Assembly: GCA_036877525.1 (NCBI GenBank)
Contig: JAZGTH010000066.1
Coordinates: forward strand, 3,539,501 to 3,603,500
DNA: 64,000 bases
Origin: Chromobotia macracanthus
Lineage: Eukaryota; Chordata; Actinopteri; Cypriniformes; Botiidae
Direction of reading: 5' to 3'
Below, one piece after another: positions 1-13,800 of this stretch. Made by a program: the position numbers and the translations under genes. The notes under the pieces were generated by a model that searched no databases, was not told the origin of the DNA, and worked only from the letters and a program-made list of their open reading frames with translations. Position 1 is the first letter of the stretch; every line of letters starts with the position of its first letter.

Positions 1-3000
1 TTGTTCTAAATCTGTGGTGTGGGTTTCTTCCACCAATTTCAGTCCTTCATCTTGTTTGCTAGTAAGTTCTGCCTCACATGGTGCTGCCCCCAATATATGA
101 GATTCGATCTTTTGTGTTGGCATCTCTTTAGATGTTTGATCATCTTTAGCAACATCCATTTTCTCTATAATGGACTGACTCTTCTCTACATGCACATCTA
201 TAGACTGAGGATCTAATTTTAAGATTTGATGTGTTTGAGATTTTCCTTCCTCTATGCTTTCATCCTTAGATTCTTTGTGTTCTTTTACAGCTGAAAAGAT
301 TTTCTCAGAAGTCTGCAATATTTCAGTTTTACTTTCTGCTTTTTCATCATCTTTTAAGGTAAAATCTGTTTTTTCAGTTAACTGTTGTACTTGAGATTTG
401 AGGCTGTCTGCATCTTCCTTAAACTGCTCTATTCTAGAGATAGATGAATCACTTTCCACTGAAGCTACTTGTTCTGATTTATCTTCAATTGACTCTGATG
501 TCTGCTCAGAAGACTTTTCCAGTTTTGTTGTTGTATCTGTCTCTATGGTGTCTTGTTGAGTCCTTATATATTCTTCAGTCAATACATGGCATGTTGATGT
601 TTGTATTTTGATGTCTGAGCCTGTTTCTAGGGATTGATGAGATGAATCAGTCAGATCTTTCTCTTTGGATTCCTGAACCAATTTGGAAGATATTTCAGCT
701 TTCTCTGACTGAATTTCCTCTATTTGTTTCTCCTGTTTCTCCATCTCATACCTTTCCAGATTTGCAGGAGAAGTCTTATCTTGCAACTTTTCCTCTTTTA
801 TATGTTTATCATTATCATCCTCTTTAGAAGGCACTGCTTCTGTTTTCTCTTGTCCTGATATTATATCGTCATGTTTTATATCTTCTGTGTGTTTTATTAA
901 TTGGTCTTTTTCTTTGTGTTTGTCTTCAACATCATCTTTCTCAGCCTCACGCTTTTCTTTCTCTATTTCTTCTTTTTGTCCTGTTTCTTCTTTTTCTGTT
1001 GATGATATTATATCATGAGCTGCATCAATGCCATGATCATCAGATAACTTGCTTTCTTTATCCTCTGCAATCACAGCCTTACTGCTCTCTTTTAGGTCCT
1101 CTTCAACTCTGCCCTTGTTTTCAACACTTGGATGAGACATTACCTCTGTGCCACTTGTTTCTTTTGATGGCAAAATCGTTAAGCTTTCTTTTTTAGCTGA
1201 AAAGGTCTCGACATTTTCTTCAAGAGGAGGGGCTGCAGAGGTGGACAAGTCTGCTTCCTGAGTGCTTTTCTTTTCTTCCTTTTCTGCTTGAGGTATTTCC
1301 TTCTCATCTAACATGTCAGGTTTTTGTTTTCCACTGTCCTGTTCAAGTTTAATTTTAGTGGGGCTAACCGGCTCTTGTGGCTCTTCATTAGCCTCTGTAA
1401 GGAGCACTTTATCCTTTCCTTCCACAGGAGACATTCTCAGGGGAGAGTGGCATGTGCTAGGTGGTCCAGAATGTCCAGGAGAAGCCATTTTAACAGTGCT
1501 GTCATCAGGGCTAATGCACCGGTCTTCCACCTCTGGATAAACACTGGATTCAGAAATTGGAAGTTTAGGAACACTGTGCAATGGGGAAGTAAGTGATGTT
1601 TGCTTGTCTACAGATAAATCCTCCTTAGGAGGTGGTACTGGTCCTGTAGGCAAGGATGTTTTGTCGGGTGAAGTATCTTGAGTGAAAGGCACAGGGCTTT
1701 TGGGTTTGTCCATTTCTTTCTCTTTGTTTTCAGGTTTATCAGGTGAGGCGTATCCTTCTTGCAACTTTCCAAGTGAAATGTCAACATTTGGTGTTTGATC
1801 TTCATACTCATCCTCCTCTTCATCATCATAATGGGCTGCCATCTCAATTCCCTCAGTTTTTCCTTCTAAGGGAAGTGGAGGACATTCTTCAGAGGGAGAT
1901 GATTTGAAGAACTTGTCCTCCTCTAGGGAAGATGTTGGTGAGACAGTTCCAGCTGAATGTAAATTGTCCTTTCCTTGGGTGGGCTCATTCTGAGCAATTT
2001 GTTGTACACTGTTTACAGTATCCAAGAGCAAAGAACTTTTTCCAGTGTCTTCAGTCTGAGGTGCTGTGATCGATGCCACGGACTGATCTTCTGCAACAGA
2101 CGTGGGTAAAGAGGACAGCTTGTCATACTCTGTTATGGATGTTGCTGAAGAAACATGTTCCTCTTCAGCTAATGGAGCTGCAAATATGTTGGTGTAGATG
2201 GAAATAGCTGGTTCCTGGGGACCTGTCAATACTTTGCCTGTTTCATTGCTCATTGCAGCTGCTTGTATTTCACCTATTCCATGGATGGCATCAAAGGAGC
2301 CTGGTTGGTCTGGGACTGAGACATCATAGCTACCAACCTCATCTTGGAGGTGTGGTATCCTGTCCTCTGCTTCTTCATGAATCTCCTCATCAGAGATGGT
2401 CTGCTCAGTCTCTGGGTAACCTGGAATGGTTTCATCCTGGATATAAGATAAGTTCTCTGCTGCAGCAGCTCCTTGAGCCGTAGATGTAATGCCAGCTGTG
2501 ATACCTCCAACATTTGACAAGTATGCATCCTCTTCTTCTTTGCCTTCAACATCCTTTACTTTCTCAGCAGAGAGATCTTTTATTTCTTCATCTGCAATGG
2601 CATCCAAATCTTCAGCTTCTTCTAGCTCAGCTTTCTCAATCACATCATCATCATCTTCAAATATATCCTCTTCAGCTTCGGTTTTTGTTTCCTCCCTCTG
2701 TTTTTGCTTTTCCATTTCCTCGACTTCATGCTTTCTGTCCACTCCTTCAAAGTCCTTGGTTTCCTTTGCTGATCCTTCATCCTCTTCATCTCCTATTCCC
2801 ATGTCTTCCTCTTCCTCATCGTCTGTCTTTTTCTTAACAGCCTGTATCTCAACCTCTTCTTCATCTTCATCTTCAATAGCAGCACCCTCATCCACAAATT
2901 TCTCTAATTCTAATGCCTGGGGCTCATTCTGTTGTTCTTCTGAAGGTACTGCTTCTTTGATTTCTGCTGATGGCACTGCCTCTTTCTCTGTAAGTTTCTG

Positions 3001-4869
3001 TTCAGTTATAGTTGTTACAGTCTGAATAACATGTTCTTTTTCTTCTGCAGTAATAGGACTTGCAGTGTCTTTCTCAGCTGCTAATTCTGAGGTAAGGGCA
3101 CTTTCAGGAGATTCAGGGTGATCTGTTAATTCAGTTGGTTTCAAATCATTAAAGTCCTTAGGTAAATCTTTTGGAGTAGATGGAGCAGATATGGCTTCTA
3201 CTATCCCATTTTCTTGTGCCTCAGGCTTGACCTTTTCAGTCGTTGGTTCTGCTACAGTCTCTGCACTCTCCACCTTGGCAGGTGTAGGTTTGCTCTTTAT
3301 TGTTTTGGGTTTCCCTTGGGTTTTGGCTTTGTGGAGTGTCTTCTTGACCTCAGGTGTGAAAGGTTTCAGGTCAGGTTTAGTTATTTTCCTCATTTCGGGT
3401 TTTGAAGTGTCCTTGGCTTTAACCTTTTTCTCTTCTCTTTTCATACCATCTTCTTTTTTTACTTCACGTTTTTCTTTCTTAACTTCCCTCTTTTCTTTGT
3501 CTTTCTTTTCATCCATTTTGGACACCCTTTCTTTTGGGTGTTTCTTCAGAGATTTCTCCTTCAATAACTTTTTCTTTTCTGTCACTTCTGCTTTAGGTTT
3601 CAGTGGTTTTGTATGTTTTTTCTCTTCTTTTTTCTCAATCTTGTTCTCCTTGACAGAGTCACTCTTAGTTTCAACAAAGGAGACATCCTCATGTTCTTCT
3701 ATTTCTTTCTTGGAAGGCTTAGTTGGTGTGTGAGTCTTAGGAGATGATTTTAGACTTTCTTTGCTGTCAGTTCTTTGCTTTAACTTTGTTTGTTTTACAG
3801 CTGTTGGTGAGAGCCCAGAAGTTATGTCTTTCTGTGTGGCTACCGGATAGCGCAAGAAGTCAAGGTGTTTCAACTTTTCAAGCCCTTCAAGGATTTTGTT
3901 CTGGGGTGCATTTCCAGGAAACAGAACCCTTACAATTTTCTCTGTGGGGTTGGCGGGGAGCCACACCACAAGAGCAGTAATAGATGTCAAATACGGTACA
4001 GATATTTCTCCCTCTTTTCCATTAGCTAGCACTATTCCAGTCTTAGCCTTGCTGTTACCTGCCCACTTCTGCATAAGGAATTGCATTTCTTTACTATCTT
4101 TCACAGGGTTCAGGACAAACATGTCTAACCGGCCCACACCCATTTTGTGAAAAAGAGTGATGGGCTCAATCGTATTACTGACCACACGAAATAAAGGCTC
4201 AGGTTTAATTCCCAGCTTGTTGAGGTATTGCAGTGTAAGAGAGGCTTCCTCAATGCTTCGCTTGACTTTCAAATTTGATTCTGATGTGCGCAGCTTCTCA
4301 GGAACATTGAAGAACACCACTCCAAGCTCAGGAGAGATTAGGTTCTTCATCCAGTCACTGTAGGTGGTTGAACCTTGAGACTGCTCCTCCTCTTGCTCTG
4401 CAACCTTTCTCTGAAGGAGTCCATTGATCCCAGGAAGATTATCGGCACCAATATGCGTAAGAAGAATAGAATCTATGCGATCTAAGTGTCTGACAAGCTT
4501 CCAGAAGCATGACCTTCTGTCAGAGCCACCATCAATCAAAATGTTAAAGCCATTGACAGCAAAAAGGGCAGAATCCCCTCGTCCACCAGGAAAGATGTAG
4601 CAGCAAGGCTTTGAGAGCTTTAGAAATCCCCCAGAGGTGGGAGGCTCAAGAAGGTCAAAAGGTGATGGTACATCCACAGTCTCAGATATGTACTCTGTGA
4701 ACTCAGTGACCCCCTCCATCTTGGGGAGTATGGGCTCAGGATTCAGCTTGTAGTTCAGCAACTCCCTAATACTGTGCTGTTGGCCTAGAGAGCTCCACCC
4801 TGCCTCACCACGGCAAGAGACAGTCAGTGTAGGCCACTGTCCAGAGCTGGCTTTAACCAGATTACTGAC
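1..4869 (-). CDS. map1a: map1a exon 5, giant coding exon (open at the window edge)
   Basis: One uninterrupted frame of 1,623 codons after an AG acceptor at 4871-4870. Residues about 193-590 are the conserved N-terminal region, with PPTSGGFLKLSKPCCYIFPG, a GRGDSALFAVNGF segment and LTHIGADNLPGI, a degenerate metallo-beta-lactamase-like pattern. Around 3660-3400 (residues about 596-680) lies the basic KKE/KKD-rich microtubule-binding stretch. From about 3050 to 1 the protein is acidic, rich in Glu, Ser, Pro and Thr, and low in complexity apart from short conserved islands. An internal Met at 4719 (MEGVTEFTEYISETVDV) corresponds to the start of the short mammalian MAP1A form, so initiation there is possible from a transcript lacking exon 1. 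Many antisense frames stay open here only because the sense strand is rich in GAR codons. Confidence 0.95.
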
Positions 4870-7800
4870 CTACATAATAAAAACAAATTCAAAACAATCA
4901 GAGTTATGTTTTTTTTTCAGTTTAACATCAATGAAGATTCATTGAATACTGTTCCTGAAAAGTGCTGTAATTAAGTCAAATTGTAACATGTACTCACCCC
5001 AGGATCAGCCAACACACGTGAGAAGGTTTGATGACTGAACACTCCAGTTTGTAGGACCAGGTCACCTTGGTCAGAGCTCTGCCCACTCAGGACCAGTAGC
5101 TTATGCACAGCTGGGTCAGATAAAAGATAATGGATCTGGGACATGAACAGAGACATAGAGGGCATTTAAAACACATTACCCTATTATAGTCAGTCTGTTT
5201 TCAGCAAGTTCATCACAAGGTTGTGCTTCAAAGAGGTTATTCTGTCTGACATCAAATCCATTAATCATTCATTTCAGAAACACAAAGAACACCTTGTCCC
5301 AAAGAGAATTTGTTTAAAGGTACCTCAGACACAACAGAGTCTTCTGATGGGTTTACCAACACCACTGTCTCGAGCACATCACTTTTGTGATGCAGAGTCC
5401 TTTGTCCTGAAAAACACATGGATTTTCTTGTTGATACTAGGTTTACATTTCACAGAATTATTTTGGCCTATCCACAGCATGTACATATAAAGTGCAGATA
5501 TAGACTTCTAAGGTTGAGCTTTCTAAGACAGTAAAAAAAGCAGATTGTGAGTCTAAATCTCTTAGGAGAAGTGATGGTGCTTTCAGTTGTCTTTTCAAAA
5601 ACAGTGAAGGCAAGCTTTCAATATCCAAGCAGTCTGAAATAAATCTGTGACTCTCCACAACTGAGGTGCCAGGTAGTCTCAATTAGATCATATTAAATGC
5701 TAGGTAGTCATTATCTGAATTGCTTTTGGAAACACAGGTTTAATCCAGTGGCTAAATGAGGGGATGAATTGGAACTCATTGAAATGCCCAACACAGCATC
5801 CAGTAGCTTAATTCTCAACGGCATGTCCCCTAACAACACTGCATTGATTTGTTCATCAAAAATCCATTGACGGCAGCTGTATGATTGATAAACGCTAATC
5901 GAAATTGAACCAAGAGAAACATTGAAAGTGAAACCGATCACTTACATCAATTTATATTCATTTAGGAAATGGCCCCTGAATAGACTGAGGCCTACAGCAG
6001 GGGTGTACTATTTTAACTGCAGGAGAGGGGGGGGCATGTTCTAACTGGGGCAGTTGTGGCCTACTGGGGGGCACTTGTGGGCTACTGTTTAGAGAGTCAG
6101 ACTTGTAAACAGAAGGTTGCCAGTTTGATTCCCAATGTTGGCAGGAAACAACTGAGATGCCCTTGAGCAAGGGCCCTTACCCACAAATTGCTCCCCGGGC
6201 GATGCAGTGCTGCCCCATGCTCCGGGTATGTGTTCACGGTTTCAGTGTGTGTGTGTTCACATCTCACTACTCCAATATGTGCACTAACTATAGGTTAAAT
6301 GCAGAGGTCAAATTCCAAGTATGGGTCCCCATACAAGTGTTTGTACATACAAATTAAAAAAGGAGGTAACTATTTAAATGAACAAATTTAGGACCAAGCA
6401 GATAAATATTGATGCATAACTTGTCTGCAGCTAAAAAGATCATCTTGGCGTTGGAAAACATACTGTAGATTATTTCATAGATAGTCCTGCAAGAGTTCTT
6501 TAATGAGATCATGTATGTTTGGATTGCAGCCAGGGGTGGAATTTAAACTGTAAACAAGTATAAGAGGATATCTACACAAAGCTAGTAGAGGGTAATAGGA
6601 AGTCACATGATACAAATGCAATATAGGATTTTACAATGGCCCAAAAGTCCAGTCCAGACACATTTATCCTCCGTTTTCATTTATATAAGATGTTATTAAA
6701 GAGCTGCTGAACAAGTAGAACTGGGGTTTGGACCAAGCTGGAATAAGCCCAACTCTGCCTCTATCAGCCAGATGGTCTGAGGTAGAGGCACAGAAGTGAA
6801 AACAGAACATATGTGAAGACTAGCGAGGCAGATTTCACCAGCATGCACCCAATGCAAATAATACTGGCTGCCACGGTAACGGCAAACTTCAGTAGCTCCG
6901 CCCCTGCTGCTCTCTGCAGAGCATCAGTGTGTCGCCTGAGTGACAAAGCAGTTTGGAACAAAGGAGGTCTGAGAGTGTCTTAATCACTGCCACGTCTCTA
7001 CAGTTGTCTGTGCTTTGCCTTAGACACGATGCCCAGAGCAACGTGGGGCCATTAGCTTTATAATAAATACATGTACTGCCCTCTTCACATTGTCCTATGA
7101 AAATCTTAACAAAACGGCATGGCTCCAGGCGTTAACAAAGACTGCTGATAAAAAATAACTACACCTGCGTTCTTTCTGAACACTGTCTAGACAGTTGTAT
7201 GAGTCTGTCTTCTTTCATCAAAAAAGCATTCAGTGATAGAGGCCAAAAAAAGGTCTTTTTTTGTCAAGCCTGATCTTTACATACCCATTATGTTAAAATA
7301 TTAAATGTATGTAATTGCTGTGATTCCTATTGAAACAGGACATTTGAGGGGCCAGTAGGCTATAGTTTACATCATGAACCAAGCTTTGCTAGTCAGAGAC
7401 AGGTGGCATTAGGGAAGGGACATTTTCACTGTAGAAAACAATAGATTAAACAAATACGCAGAGCAGGAGGAGTCATCAATATGTTTGCTCAGTTAATTTA
7501 CTCAGATATAGATGGCCTCCAAGCTAAAATACACAGACCAGTTTGTTTTTTGTGATGGTCTTAATTTCACACTTTTGTAGAGTCTTGCGTTTGGCCAGTC
7601 AGTCTTCATTACTCCCTTTTGCGCTTTTTCACAATCACCGATAAAAATGTAGCATTCCAAAAGTCTTTATACACTTCAAAGGCCCAAGACTAATTGAGAG
7701 ACAGGCTGATGATTGGTAATTAAAGATTTACTTTTAACTGCGTAAACTTCATCGCTGCACTACGACGGTCTTGGTGTCAAAATCCAGTTCTACCTCACTG

Positions 7801-10800
7801 CAGTCACCTGACCTGTTTGATATAAATATCTGCTCATGAACTCTTAAAATGAGGGCATCTGTTAAAATAAGTTCCACCAGTGCAATGATAGAAGACAGAC
7901 CAAGTATCCGCGCTGCTCCAGATTTTTTGCTCTAGATATGGTCACCCAAGAGATTGAGGCATATGGAAGTTTGGGAACAAAATTGCCTCAGCCAGGCATC
8001 TGAAATTCGTACCACTGTCTTGTGAGACCGAATAACCTTCCAAACAGTGTGTCTTGTGAGTGTGCTTTTTTCTGTTTTTTTCCCCTGTGGAACAAGCAAT
8101 TTCATGTACAGGAGACACTGGAGCCTTGCAATATCTGCATTTCTCTTTAATTAAACAATGCTGATAAGGTGTGGGGCATGCATGAGGTATCATATGCCAA
8201 AGTTGTTTGTTTTTAGCCAGCTAGCTTTTTAGCACGTAGAGAATGAATGCTGCATTGGCTGAGCACTGGTGGGATGGGAATACATTAAGACCATAATAAT
8301 GAGCAAATATTCAGGGCCATATTAAAAAATCATAACATTAGTCATTGTATAATCCTGCAGATGATTAATTGTGTTACTGTATTGCACATAACGTCTGTAT
8401 ACTTGTACATAGCTCCCAGTACACTTGTTTCTAACTCTTGTTTAACACTGTTGTTTACTGCCTGATATTTCCTTGGACGTTAGCTTTGACCCTTCCTGCT
8501 GGACCTGCGCAAGAGGAGAATGTCCTACTTTCTTCTGGTAATCCCAGTCCTGTGATTTGGCAGTGGCGAATGAATCTGCTGTTAAGCATATTAAAGCCTC
8601 TTTTAGCACAGCTGTGTCACTGAAAGCCACCTGGGTGTGGGTGTGGGCGTGGCCACAGAACAATACTGCAGACCACAGGACAGAGGATAATGTTGCGCTC
8701 TCATGGCCGATTTGCATATAACCTCTGACTGGTACTGTAGCGATTTTGGACTGTAGTGATGGAATATTGTTTCTTGTTTTACAGATTCCAAGAGGGGAGA
8801 AAGAGGTAGGAAGGAAGCTAGTTTTTAAGGATGAAAAAGGACGAGAGAAGATTTTTGGTGCTGTACCGCTGTTTCCTGAGGAGCCAGAAAACTCCAGCCT
8901 AAACCTGAGCCAACTATGAGATCATGTCACCACACAGCCCATTCATTAGCATTTGAAGCCACAACTGTGTGGTCCTGAATAAGTAAGTGCTGGATGTTTC
9001 TCCCACACTGTGGAGACTGCACAACACTAACATTTTACACATAACGTTCTCCTAACGTCCTACAAATGTCTTTTATTATAACATAATTCGGTCAAATAAC
9101 TGAATATTTGAATTAATAAATTCAGGAAACATAAAAAAAGCATTTGATTATGGAAATTATTATAAACTATTTTTATAGGCTCTTGTATTTTACTTTTTTT
9201 TAACTATATAAAGATATGTAATATATTCCCACTGTTCATTTGGGTAGGCAGTTCATATAAGAAAAATGTCTCCTTTTGTCAGTACAACAGCACGAGAGAA
9301 ACTTTCTGCACTTTAAAGATAGATGATGAAATCCACATGCTGAGATGTAAACTGCAGGTTTAAGAGAAAGGACAGCTTAAGAGAAATAATCTGATCTGAG
9401 AGAGGAAAGGTTTATGCTATGATTCAGTATCTCTGCTGACATGTCGGGCTGTTTATCTAGTCCTTTAACCAATACAAAGCAGTCCAAAGGATTTACAAAC
9501 AGCTCTTAGATCTGAAAACTAGCAACTGACAGGTTAAAGTTCTTGCCCGGGTTACTGGGGCAACAAGAACTTTAGTTAATTTTAGCACAATTAGGCACAC
9601 GTCTTTAAGGGGTATTTAAACATATAAGCTTTTAAAAGGCACATAAACTATATTTGAGATTACAGTTTTAATAGTGTGTAAATAGTTTAGAGTATTCATG
9701 TTGTGATTATGCATAATTCATTTAATATTAAAATATATTAAATGTATTTCAAATGATAAGATATTAACAAACAGAGGTAGGTAAACAAGGTCTTTAGTAG
9801 ACGGTAGACAGAAGAATTGTTCTGCTTATCCGAAGTTACTGGATGTTTTTTTCATTATAAAAAATTACTGTGTCCCAGCTGTACTATAGTGGCTGCAATT
9901 CAAATTAACTATTCGATCTCATCCGTGACTGTTCATTTGCATATAAACACACGTTTTTGCCCCACCCACTATGAAACGTCATTGGTCTAAAATCCTGTTT
10001 CTCACAACTGGTCATTAAACATCAAATGTCTTCTGATTGGCTAAGAATGTGTCTGAGTTTTATATTCAGTGGGGACTGACTAATCGCTTATCGCTGGAAA
10101 CCTGTCACATCATCCGGTGACGTGGTGACGCTGTAACGTTTCAAACAGAGATCTGTGCCCAGTAAATGGGGTAAAATATCTCATAACAAGTAGCAATTAT
10201 AGGCTACTTTGGGAAACAGTGAGTCGTCCTCAGCAGTGCGTGAATTCTCACTACAAAGGAATGGGAGAGAAAATCATCCACACTACTTTTGCAAGCTCTC
10301 AGTGATGGCCGTTTGTGCACTCCCCCACATGTTGTAACACACACCTTTAACAAAACAGAATGAAAGACTGAGGGGTAAAAGTACTAGACAGTTCTGTGTA
10401 AATCCAGCATCTTATTGACTAACCACATGTAATCCAGTCTAACCAAATATGTCACTGAAATAGTGCTGTGCCGTATGTATTTAATTAGTCACTTTCACTT
10501 TTTATAGATTTTTACTTATTATAGTTTAGTCCTTCACCAAACGTTTACTGCCCTTGTAGTTATTATATAAAGCAGACTGGGGTGCTTTGATCGTAATGGT
10601 GGAGCAATCCCAGCTAACAGGGAACGTTCTCAGACTGTTGGTTAACGGTCTTTAAAGTTCTTCCAAAGTTATCAACAACGTTCTTGTGGTAACGTTGGTA
10701 GAATGTTTTTCTAATGTTAAATACCATATATCGAAAATGTTAATCTTAAATAGGTAGTGCAACATTTTAAAAATGTTACAGAATTAGAAAGGTTTGAATA

Positions 10801-13800
10801 ATGTTCTTATAACCAAGCAATATGCAAAATGGTAATACAACATCTAAAACGTTACTGAAACTAACATTTTTATGTTTTTAACATATAACATATTTTATAT
10901 GTTAAATAACATTTTTAATGTTTTTGTTACTTAATGGAAATGTTACAGAAACATTCTTACAACTTAAAATTGTTAGCTGGGAATGCTATACACTCTCAAA
11001 AAAGTATTAAAGCACTTCCACTGACAAATTCCCCCATTGCTTACAATCTTTTAAAAGCTGCTTTACTATAAACGTAACAGCCACGTCCTATGAGCCGTTA
11101 CATAAAAAGCTGTACCATACATTTAAACGGGTTAATGAGCTGACGCTGTATAAATACTGTAATACTCTGTATGAATACTGGTACTGTTTACTGTGAGTAA
11201 ACAAGTACATTAGAATCTCAGGCTTATTTTCACTGCAGCATGCTGTGAAAGTCTGTTTGATTGCCGTAGGGGACTGAACCCAGTTTCATGCATGCATTGA
11301 CAGCACTGCACCCGAACTGCACAGTCGAGCTGCTGTGAACCGCAGACAGGAACCGTTTGGGTCGTGTACCTTTCTGCTAATTAATCCACCACTGTGAGGT
11401 TTTTTTGTCTCACCTGACTGCTCTATAATCCGGAAAGATTATCCAGTAAATCCAAAGTCGAGTTTCTACTATTTACTAGGGGTTATTAAGTCTGTTCTAC
11501 AACCTCACAGGGTTTCCTTGCTGCCTTACAGCCTACATAGACAGCTGCCTTTTATAGACAGGAACAATACAATACTTTTTGCTGTAAAATTACCTGGGAC
11601 TTAATGTTAATATTTCAGTATTAAATCAATCCGGATTAAAGGTATATTAATAATTAATAATTCAGTTCACTTAATCCGCTATCATTTTTTCACTGAGCTC
11701 ATCACAGTGCATTCTGGGAAGCATGCCGAAAAACAAATGCACTTTTTGCTACAAGCTTTGTATCAGGAGCACAACTGTGACACCTTAAAATGCTTTGAAG
11801 GGAGCTCACTAGGTTTTGGAACAGAGCTATTGTGTTGCCCATGGAAACTGTGATCAGTAAGGTTAAAAGTGGCGCTTCTTTTCTCAGTATTTTCCAAAGT
11901 CAAGTGGAACAAAAAGTGAGTCGCTGGGTAAAGCCCCTTCACTCAGCTTTCCAAGTCTGCCGTCTTAAATGGTCCATTTCTTCTCTGAGTCAGATGGACT
12001 TCACAGCTAACAATTTTAGGTTGCAAAAACGTTTCCCTAGCGTGTCCATTAAGTAACAAAAACGTTTATGTCATTTTCAATGTTCTAAAACATCCAGTTT
12101 TTTGGATGCTGTAATAACGTTGTTGCGGGATTACGAAAACATTTTTTTAACTGTTTAATGTTTTTAAAACGTTCCACTAACAAATTAAGAATAACGTTTT
12201 TGATATTTATATGATGTAATACGTTTAAAAAGTTCCACCAATGTTTACAAGACATTTTTAGGCGCTTTCAGAGCATGTCAGCCAACGTTCTGAGAACGTT
12301 CCCTGTCAGCTGGGATGCCCTTCGGTGCCCTTTAGATACATGGACCCAGGAAGAATGATAGCAAAAAAAGTACAGATTTTCTCTTTATGCCTATTAACAA
12401 CGAACACTGGTATATCGAAACAACTGGAATTAATAATAAATCATAGGTTAGTTAGGTATTTTGCTCCAGGGCTTGTTTTAATCTCATATTATACAGAAAA
12501 TCAGAGAAGAGTAGGTCTGAAAACTCAGTGTTTGAAATGAAGGCTGTCAACACATCTATCCTGCTTTACTTTGTGCTACAACACACCGAGAGGACAGTGA
12601 CTCGGCTACAAATTTTGTACTATCCAATGATGTCAGTCACCCAGACAGGAAAGAGCAAAAACTAGTCCTCTCTATACAGCATATATAACTGAACTAGTCT
12701 CCACGATATCACACGGATTTAAACTACCAATGCTTTGATATCAGCTATATTAGTCAATTACGAATTAGTCATTTTGCTCAAGCAGGCCTAATGTACAGCA
12801 GTTAGTTGGTGTTTTAGTACTCGTAGTGCTTTTTAATTATAGAGAATTGTGTAAAAAAATCTGAACATTTTAATATAGAACTAGTTTCAGATGTAAACCA
12901 TTTAGTCATTATTCTCCGTGAATGGTACGTATTGCAAACACATCAGAGAGAGAGAGAGAGAGAGAGAGATAGAAAGAGAGAAAAAGAGAGAGAGAGAGCT
13001 GAGTCACTGAGCAGCAAATGAATCAGGGGCTGCGTCTCAAAACCTAGAGGTTTGCGTTATGCATTATTTTTTCCAGCTCTTCTCTCACTGCCTTTGGCAA
13101 ACGCTGCAATAGCCCGAAAAGCCCATTCAATTAAACACCACGAACTACACATTCACATTTCAAACGCAACTTGCGCACAACTTCTGAGGACGAACAGCAG
13201 CTGACGTATTGAAATAACGAAATGCTTAATAAAACACATAATAAATACCTATTCTTCGTGCGTGCGGTGCGTCATTTGGCGACGAATCGCGGTGCTTTTG
13301 CATGCCCACAAACGCAGAAACAAACCAACTTCACGCGTTAAACACGCAGATTTCTGCCATCTGACAACCTGTTCAATGCAACACAAAGTTGGGCTGGCCG
13401 TGCATGGCCATCCATCGTCCTCTACCCCGTCACCTTACGTTAATCCGGTTACTTTGGATAACGCGACAACGCGTGTGTCGCAGGTAGATTTGAACGACTG
13501 TCTGCGGCTTCAATCGCGTATTTCTTTCGCCATTGTTCGCGACATCACAATTGCTCAGACATGCATAACGGCACGAAGACGTCACGGTCTCGCAAAGCTT
13601 TCCGTGATCGGAGTCCGTGCATCGGGTTTTTCCCGTCGAGACGGTGCCCGCGTCGCATGAACCGGACAGAAAGAGATACGTACCGTGTGCGGGTCGCTTT
13701 ACCGGAGCGTCGTGCGTCTCGCGACTGACGGGCGTTCGGTAGCGCGGGTGCGTGCGGGAGGGACGGAGGACGGAGGGAGGGGCGGCAGCGAGTCTGTGTG

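Noticed and set aside
2489..3025. Plus-strand Ser-rich frame of 178 residues (also 3191-3733)
   Set aside because: Antisense shadow of the acidic, GAR-codon-rich map1a exon 5; no family and no own start context.
13262..13660. Plus-strand 132-residue frame in the intronic CpG island
   Set aside because: CpG-rich sequence lacks stops by composition; no recognisable domain, and the donor signal is on the other strand.
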